NCBI GenBank assembly: GCA_028291305.1
Contig: JAQGII010000329.1
Location: 1-10,512 of the forward strand
Direction of reading: 5' to 3'
Length of the DNA stretch: 10,512 nucleotides
DNA from: Caulobacteraceae bacterium
GTDB taxonomy: Bacteria; Pseudomonadota; Alphaproteobacteria; Caulobacterales; Caulobacteraceae
Within the stretch, counting starts at the first letter, position 1. Each line of letters opens with the position of its first letter. Positions 5,272 through 10,512 of the stretch are shown here, one piece after another. Below the pieces are notes generated by a model that was not told the origin of the DNA, did not search any database, and saw nothing but the letters and a program-made list of their open reading frames with translations. Position numbers and translations under genes: made by a program.

Positions 5272-5309
5272 CGTCGCTTGGGTCCCCCGGTCGAGCCGGG
5301 GGATGACGG
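5272..5309 (-). repeat. Palindromic repeat of a second class, right arm, at the dapD 3' end
   Basis: On the minus strand it reads from CCGTCATCCCC to CCCAAGCGACG. It contains a perfect hairpin, CCCCCGG (5284-5290) with CCGGGGG (5296-5302) and loop TCGAG. It lies 5 bp beyond the dapD stop codon and could form the 3' end structure of the operon mRNA. It has no U-tract, so termination by it alone is uncertain. Repeats beginning GTCATCCCCCGG are frequent in alphaproteobacterial intergenic DNA (from memory). Confidence 0.6.
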
Positions 5310-5314
5310 CATGC

Positions 5315-6138
<824 letters not shown>

Positions 6139-6142
<4 letters not shown>

Positions 6143-6807
6143 ACGGGGGTCTCCTGGACCACGGCGCTCCTCAGGAACGCGGTCAGATTGTCGGTGCGGT
6201 GATGCACGTAGGGCGCATCGCCCTCGAAGGCGTGGGGGCCGACCAGCACGGTGGTCATGCCCAGGTCGAAGGCCGGCGCCAGGTTGCGCGCGGAGTCCTC
6301 GAAGAAGGCGGTCCGGCGCGGATCGACGTCGTGCGCCTCGATCATCCGCCGGAAGGTCTGGGGATGGGGCTTGGGGATGTAGTCGGCCAGGGCGATGTGG
6401 AAGGTGGCCTCGAACAGGTCGTCCAGCTGCAGCCTCGCCAGCACCCGCTCGGCGTGGTTCTTGTCGCCGTTGGTGAACACCAGCCGGCGTCCGGGCAGGG
6501 CGGCGATGGCCTGGCGCAGCTCGGGGTCGGGGACCAGGCCGGCCATCGACACGTCGTGCACCTCGTCGAGGAAGGCCTCCGGGTTGACCCCGTGGTTGGC
6601 CATCAGCCCCGCCAGGGTGGTGCCGTGCTCGCTGAGATAGCGCTTCTGCAGGGCGTAGGCCTCGGCCCGGGACAGTCCCGTCTCGCGCGCCACGAACTGG
6701 GTCATGCGCCCTTCGATCAGGCTCATGAACTCCGCCTCGGGCGGATAGAGGGTGTTGTCCAGGTCGAACAGCCAGACGTCGACGTGGGCCAGATCGATTG
6801 TCGTCAT
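6139..6807 (-). CDS. HAD-superfamily hydrolase, pyrimidine 5'-nucleotidase type
   Basis: This is a 222-residue HAD phosphatase. Seen: motif I DLDNTLY (15-21) with nucleophile D15 and acid/base D17; a helical cap domain (about 22-100); motif II FTNGD (111-115); motif III lysine K146 in IPKPHP; and motif IV FFEDS (168-172) with E170 and D171. The DLDNTLY start, the cap size and the FFEDSARNL block fit the pyrimidine 5'-nucleotidase (SDT1/PHM8-like) subgroup, whose members release phosphate from UMP/CMP or related small phosphates. The start overlaps the argB stop as ATGA, and the stop overlaps the dapD start in the same way, so translation is probably coupled. The substrate in this cell is unproven; in this operon a housekeeping role in clearing metabolites is a guess. 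Confidence 0.92.
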
Positions 6808-7721
6808 GCGTGGATCAGGGTCCCGGCGCCCGTGTCGGTGAACAGTTCGGCCAGCATGGCGTGGGGCTGGCGCCCGTCGAGGATGACCACCGCCTCGACC
6901 CCGGCGCGCACCGCGGCGACGGCGGTCTCCAGCTTGGGGATCATGCCGCCGGTGGCCACGCCGGTGAAGATGGCGTCCTCGGCCTGCGACAGGGTCATGC
7001 TGCGGATCAGCTCGCCGTGCCGGTCCAGCACGCCGCGCACGTCGGTCAGCAGCAGCATGCGCTTGGCCTTCAGCGCCCCCGCCAGGGCCCCGGCCACGGT
7101 GTCGGCGTTGATGTTGTAGGTCTGGCCGTCGACCGAGACGCCGATCGGCGCCACCACCGGCACATAGTCCTCGTCGGCGTGGATCAGGGCCTTGATGATC
7201 TGCGGGTCGATGTGGCGCGGCTCGCCGACGAAGCCCAGGTCGACGATCTGCTCCAGGCCGGACTCCGGGTCGCGCTTGGTCTTCTGCGCCTTGTCCACGG
7301 TGATCAGCCGGGCGTCCTTGCCGGACAGGCCCACGCCGCGCACGTCGGCCTCGGCCCCCGCCTGGTTGATGAAGTTGACGATCTCCTTGTTGATCGCCCC
7401 CGACAGCACCATCTCGGCGACCTCCATGGTCGCCGCGTCGGTCACCCGCAGGCCGTCGATGAAGGTCGACTCGACGCCGGCCTTCTTCAGCATGCGGCTG
7501 ATCTGCGGGCCGCCGCCGTGCACGATCACCGGGTGCAGGCCGAGCAGCTTGAGCAGCACGGAGTCGGCGGCGAACAGCCGCGCCACCTCGTCCTCGCCCA
7601 TGGCGTGGCCGCCGTATTTGATGACCACGGTCTCGCGGTCGTAGCGCTGGATGAAGGGCAGGGCCTCGGCCAAGGTCTTGGCCGTCGCCCAGCCGCTCTC
7701 TTCGCGGGGGGTGTCAGTCAT
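6804..7721 (-). CDS. argB: Acetylglutamate kinase
   Basis: ArgB phosphorylates N-acetyl-L-glutamate with ATP, the second step of arginine synthesis. The 305 residues match the family. Seen: an N-terminal helix ([18 protein letters not shown], 13-30) of the kind linked to hexamers and arginine feedback inhibition; the ATP-site lysine in IKYGGHAMG (34-42); VHGGGPQI (67-74) for acetylglutamate binding; GLSGKDA (131-137); LTDVRGVLD and GGMIPKLE in the C-terminal nucleotide-binding half; and a final [11 protein letters not shown] chose ATG 7719-7721, with AGGA 10 nt upstream. An in-frame ATG at 7787 would add 22 Pro-rich residues outside the family and is less likely. Feedback inhibition by arginine is inferred from the N-terminal helix. 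Confidence 0.97.
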   Translation of the reverse strand: MTDTPREESGWATAKTLAEALPFIQRYDRETVVIKYGGHAMGEDEVARLFAADSVLLKLLGLHPVIVHGGGPQISRMLKKAGVESTFIDGLRVTDAATMEVAEMVLSGAINKEIVNFINQAGAEADVRGVGLSGKDARLITVDKAQKTKRDPESGLEQIVDLGFVGEPRHIDPQIIKALIHADEDYVPVVAPIGVSVDGQTYNINADTVAGALAGALKAKRMLLLTDVRGVLDRHGELIRSMTLSQAEDAIFTGVATGGMIPKLETAVAAVRAGVEAVVILDGRQPHAMLAELFTDTGAGTLIHA

Positions 7722-7805
7722 GATCGGCGGTTCCTGGAGGTCCTCGGGTACGCGGAGGGCATTAGCGGGCGGGGGACGGTTTGTCATCCGCCGCTTGGCT
7801 GCGGC

Positions 7806-8486
7806 CTACCCCAAAGGCGCGGGGATGATCTCGACGGCGGCCAGGATCTCGGCGCGCAGCTCGGGCAGGCCGAGGCCCTTCTCGGCGGAGGTGGCGACCA
7901 CGCGGGGGAAGGCGGCGGGGCGGCGGGCGATGGCCTTGAGCGTGGCCTCGACCGTTTCGGCGACCTCGGCGGGTTTGATCTTGTCGGCCTTGGTCAGCAC
8001 GATCTGGTAGGAGACCGCGGCCACGTCCAGGGCGTCCAGCGCCTCCTTGTCCACGTCCTTGAGGCCGTGGCGGGCGTCGATCAGCAGGTAGACGCGCTTC
8101 AGGTTGGGCCGCCCGCGCAGATAGGCGCGGCCGAGGTTCTGGAACTGGTCGGCGGTGGTGCGCGACACCCGCGCGAAGCCGTAGCCGGGCAGGTCGACCA
8201 GCCGCAGCCGCTCGTCGGCGACGAAGAAGTTGATCTCCCGCGTGCGGCCGGGCTCGTTGGAGGCGCGGGCCAGGCCGTGGCGGCCCACCAGCCCGTTGAT
8301 CAGGGACGACTTGCCGACGTTGGAGCGGCCGGCGAAGGCCACCTCGGGCAGGTCGGGCGACGGCAGGCCGGAGATGGCCACCGCGCCCATCATGAAGCTC
8401 ACCGGATGGGCGAAGAAGACGCGGGCGGTCTCCAGGGCCTCGGCGTCGAACAGCCCGGCCTGAACAGACTCCGCGTCCCCGCTCAT
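7806..8486 (-). CDS. engB: Ribosome biogenesis GTP-binding protein EngB (YsxC/YihA)
   Basis: This essential TRAFAC-class GTPase acts in assembly of the large ribosomal subunit. Seen in 226 residues: G1 GRSNVGKSS (53-61); the G2 threonine in [10 protein letters not shown] (79-88); G3 DLPGYGFA (98-105); G4 TKAD (165-168); and G5 TSA (199-201). There is a typical EngB N-terminus with a beta-strand approach (LPEVAFAG, 46-53). The chosen ATG at 8484-8486 overlaps the yidC stop as ATGA, and AAGG stands 10 nt before it. A longer open frame up to 8753 lies inside yidC and is spurious. The gap to the argB start is 84 nt. Confidence 0.97.
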   Translation of the reverse strand: MSGDAESVQAGLFDAEALETARVFFAHPVSFMMGAVAISGLPSPDLPEVAFAGRSNVGKSSLINGLVGRHGLARASNEPGRTREINFFVADERLRLVDLPGYGFARVSRTTADQFQNLGRAYLRGRPNLKRVYLLIDARHGLKDVDKEALDALDVAAVSYQIVLTKADKIKPAEVAETVEATLKAIARRPAAFPRVVATSAEKGLGLPELRAEILAAVEIIPAPLG

Positions 8487-10303
8487 GCCGGCGCCGCCTT
8501 GCCGGTCAGCCTGCGCGCGATCTGGTCGATCGGGTTGTCGACCTTGAACCGGCGCATGATGATGTACTGCTGGAAGATCGACAACACGTTGCTCCAGGCC
8601 CAGTAGATCACCAGGCCCACGGCCACGCCCGAGATCGAGAACATGAAGATCAGCGGCATGAACTGCATGACCTTCTGCTGCGTCGGGTCCATGCCGGTCT
8701 GCGGGCTCATCGACATGGTCAGCCACATGGTCACCAGATAGGCCAGGGGCCACAGGCCGATGTGCAGCGGGCCGGCCAGGAACAGGCCGATCATCGGCAC
8801 GGTCGCCGGGTCGAACGGCAGCAGGCCGAACAGATTGACGAAGGTGGTCGGGTCGCGCGCCGACAGGTCCTGCACCCAGCCGAAGAAGGGCGCGTGACGC
8901 ATCTCGATGGTCACCGACAGCACCTTGTAGAGGGCGAAGAACACCGGGATCTGCAGCAGCATCGGGATGCAGCCCATGAAGGGGTTGATCTTCTCCTTCT
9001 GGTACAGGGCCATCATCTCCTGCTGCTGTTTGGCGGCGTCGCCGCCGGCGCGCTTCTTGATCTGCTCCAGCTGCGGCTGGACCTTCTTCATCTTGGTCAG
9101 CGACTCGTAGCTCTTGTTGGCCAGGGGGAAGAAGACGATCCGCACGGCGACGGTCAGCAGCAGGATGGCGATGCCGAAGTTGCCGACGTGCTGGTAGAAG
9201 AACTCCACCACGGTGAACAGCGGGCGGGTCAGGAACCAGAAGTTGCCCCAGTCCACCGCCTGGTCGAACTCAGGCACGCCCAGGCTCTTCTGATAGGCCT
9301 GCAGCACCGGGACGGTCTTGGCCCCGGCATAGAGGTGCACGGTCTGGCTGATCGCGGCGCCCGGGGCGGCCGTCTGAAGCGGCCCCACATAGTTGGCCTC
9401 GAACACATTGGCGGTGGCCGAGGGGGTGACGCGGAAGGTCCCCTGGATCTGCTGGGTCTGGTCGGGCACCAGCGCCGCCATCCAGTATTTGTCGGTGATG
9501 CCGAGCCAGCCGCCGGTGGAGGGGGTGACCTGGGGCTGGTCGTCCTTCTTCCACTTGCCGTATTTCTCGAGCTTCAGGCGGGCCCCGAGCCAGCCGATGG
9601 CGCCTTCGTGCACCACGCCGCTACGCAGGGCGCCGGGGGGCAGGCAGGGGTCCTTGTCGCTGGCCGGGCATAGCCGCTGCACCGAGCCGTAGGGCGCCAG
9701 CGCCACGGGCGCCGCGGCGCGGTTGATGACCTGGTCGACCGCCGTGAACATGGCCTTGTCGTCCACCGCCAGGGTGCGGGTGAACATCAGTCCGGCGGGG
9801 GCCGCGTAGGTCAGGGTCACCGGATGGCCGGGCGACAGGACCGCGCCCGCCGGGGCGGTCCACAGGGTGTCCTCGTTGGGCAGGCCGGGCACATTGGCCC
9901 CGGTCCAGCCGGTCTGGACGAAATAGGCGTGGTCGGCGCCTTCGGGGCGCAGCAGCTCCACCAGCGGCGACTTCGGGTCGGTGGTCTCGCGGTAGCCCTT
10001 CAGGTCCAGATTGTCGATCCGGCCGCCCTTCAGCGCCACCGAGCCGGTCAGGGCCGGGGTTTCGATGCGCACCCGCGGCGAGGCCGCCAGGGCCTTGTCG
10101 AGCGGCAGGTACACCGCCTGCGGCGCCGCGCCGGGCGCCAGCGGCACGCCCGGGTGCAGTTTCTGCTGCATGGCGGCGGCCTGCCTGGCCGCGGCTTCCT
10201 TCCGCTTCTCGGCCGGACCCATGACGAAGGTCTCGTAGCCGAACAGCAGGGCGAGCGCGCAGACGAAGAAGACGATGGTGTTGCGGTTGGACTCTTTTTC
10301 CAT
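8483..10303 (-). CDS. yidC: Membrane protein insertase YidC (Oxa1 family)
   Basis: YidC inserts and folds inner-membrane proteins, alone or with SecYEG. The length of 606 is usual for the Gram-negative form. Seen: TM1 (about 8-28); a large periplasmic beta-sandwich domain (about 60-350); then the conserved core from TM2 (about 366-394) with the groove arginine R388 in VRIVFFPL. After that come the cytoplasmic C1 hairpin (about 395-440, [15 protein letters not shown]), TM3 in [19 protein letters not shown] (445-463), the TM4 region (about 500-530), and TM5 with [16 protein letters not shown] (564-579). A basic tail ends in GKAAPA. Two cysteines, C212 and C220, face the periplasm inside the beta domain. 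No strong Shine-Dalgarno sequence is seen; the start lies 16 nt after the rnpA stop codon, so coupling is likely. Confidence 0.98.
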   Translation of the reverse strand: MEKESNRNTIVFFVCALALLFGYETFVMGPAEKRKEAAARQAAAMQQKLHPGVPLAPGAAPQAVYLPLDKALAASPRVRIETPALTGSVALKGGRIDNLDLKGYRETTDPKSPLVELLRPEGADHAYFVQTGWTGANVPGLPNEDTLWTAPAGAVLSPGHPVTLTYAAPAGLMFTRTLAVDDKAMFTAVDQVINRAAAPVALAPYGSVQRLCPASDKDPCLPPGALRSGVVHEGAIGWLGARLKLEKYGKWKKDDQPQVTPSTGGWLGITDKYWMAALVPDQTQQIQGTFRVTPSATANVFEANYVGPLQTAAPGAAISQTVHLYAGAKTVPVLQAYQKSLGVPEFDQAVDWGNFWFLTRPLFTVVEFFYQHVGNFGIAILLLTVAVRIVFFPLANKSYESLTKMKKVQPQLEQIKKRAGGDAAKQQQEMMALYQKEKINPFMGCIPMLLQIPVFFALYKVLSVTIEMRHAPFFGWVQDLSARDPTTFVNLFGLLPFDPATVPMIGLFLAGPLHIGLWPLAYLVTMWLTMSMSPQTGMDPTQQKVMQFMPLIFMFSISGVAVGLVIYWAWSNVLSIFQQYIIMRRFKVDNPIDQIARRLTGKAAPA

Positions 10304-10319
10304 GGGACGCTGCTGCGGC

Positions 10320-10512
10320 TCAGTCGGAGGGTGTCGACGGGAGCGTAGGGGAGGGCAAGGTATCGATAGGCGGCGGGGCGGATCGGCCAGCGGCGGACTT
10401 GTAGCCCGGTCCGGGGACGCCGTCTTCGGCGGCGAGCCTTATCAGCGCGCTTTTCACATCGTCAAGCAAACGCGGCCAAGGCCGCTCGGCGGTCCCCTGG
10501 CGGGCGATGAAC
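10320..10512 (-). CDS. rnpA: Ribonuclease P protein component, C-terminal part (gene runs off the window)
   Basis: The last 63 codons of a minus-strand gene enter from the right edge and stop with TGA at 10320-10322. Seen: FIARQGTAERPWPRLLDDVKSALIRLA, shown here in segments FIARQGTAERPW and PRLLDDVKSAL. This fits the final strand and helix of RnpA, the protein that helps the RNase P RNA bind and cut pre-tRNA 5' leaders. Position just upstream of yidC supports the call, since the rpmH-rnpA-(yidD)-yidC order is widely conserved. A Pro/Ser-rich tail of about 33 residues follows the core helix and is not part of the usual fold. The catalytic RNR region lies outside the window. Confidence 0.8.
   Translation of the reverse strand, partial: FIARQGTAERPWPRLLDDVKSALIRLAAEDGVPGPGYKSAAGRSAPPPIDTLPSPTLPSTPSD

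Noticed and set aside
5272..5309. Classic rho-independent terminator for the dapD operon
   Set aside because: The hairpin is strong, but on the minus strand it is followed by ACCCAAGCG rather than a T-run, so I list it only as a repeat.
6199..7119. Long plus-strand frame across the HAD gene and argB
   Set aside because: Typical GC-rich mirror frame full of His, Gly, Val and Gln; the opposite strand holds intact enzymes.
7722..7787. Longer argB start
   Set aside because: The extra 22 residues are Pro-rich and not part of the family; AGGA precedes the inner ATG.
6798..8606. 602-residue plus-strand frame across argB and engB
   Set aside because: Antisense shadow with low-complexity Gly/Val/Leu/Gln/His content and no domain.
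8487..8753. Longer engB start inside yidC
   Set aside because: The 89 extra residues are an out-of-frame translation of yidC; the ATGA overlap gives a normal EngB length.
8762..9673. 303-residue plus-strand frame inside yidC
   Set aside because: Antisense shadow of yidC with the same low-complexity look.

Overview
The window is GC-rich chromosomal DNA, most likely from an alphaproteobacterium of the Caulobacteraceae (Caulobacter/Phenylobacterium type). This is inferred from the gene order rnpA-yidC-engB-argB-HAD phosphatase-dapD, the strong GC bias at third codon positions, the hairpin-rich intergenic repeats, and promoters that lie almost on top of start codons. No database search was possible, so the genus is a guess.

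Region 1 (1-1570) is a divergent regulator/enzyme pair. An HxlR-type winged-helix repressor on the minus strand faces a short-chain dehydrogenase (SDR) on the plus strand. The SDR carries an extra N-terminal SnoaL/NTF2-like domain of about 110 residues. Only 52 bp separate the two starts, so the regulator probably controls both genes.

Region 2 (about 1570-4310) looks accessory. It holds three single genes with no metabolic partner: a small HEPN-like protein (plus), a two-domain GFA-ASCH fusion (minus), and a protein with a PD-(D/E)xK nuclease signature (plus). Copies of a 95-bp hairpin repeat lie at 1588-1681 and 3147-3241, and an inverted half copy at 3245-3296. The longest stretch without a confident gene, 3050-3565, contains the compound repeat and a possible gene remnant on the minus strand. 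Codon choice in the HEPN-like and nuclease-like genes looks less GC-biased than in the operon to the right.

Region 3 (4378-5314) has an acidic helical protein of unknown function with a clear sigma70-type promoter almost touching its start. The 3' end of its gene runs into a second class of palindromic repeat. The inverted partner of that repeat sits just beyond the dapD stop codon.

Region 4 (5315-10512) is a tightly packed minus-strand housekeeping operon. In transcription order it holds rnpA (3' end only), yidC, engB, argB, a HAD pyrimidine-5'-nucleotidase-like gene and dapD. Stop and start codons overlap as ATGA at yidC/engB, argB/HAD and HAD/dapD. It joins tRNA 5' maturation, inner-membrane protein insertion and ribosome assembly to arginine and lysine/peptidoglycan precursor synthesis. 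The usual yidD gene between rnpA and yidC is absent.

The best candidates for something undescribed are the GFA-ASCH fusion, the orphan PD-(D/E)xK protein, the HEPN-like protein, and the repeat family whose stem sequences change in a compensatory way. I found no CRISPR array, tRNA, rRNA, transposase or prophage gene.
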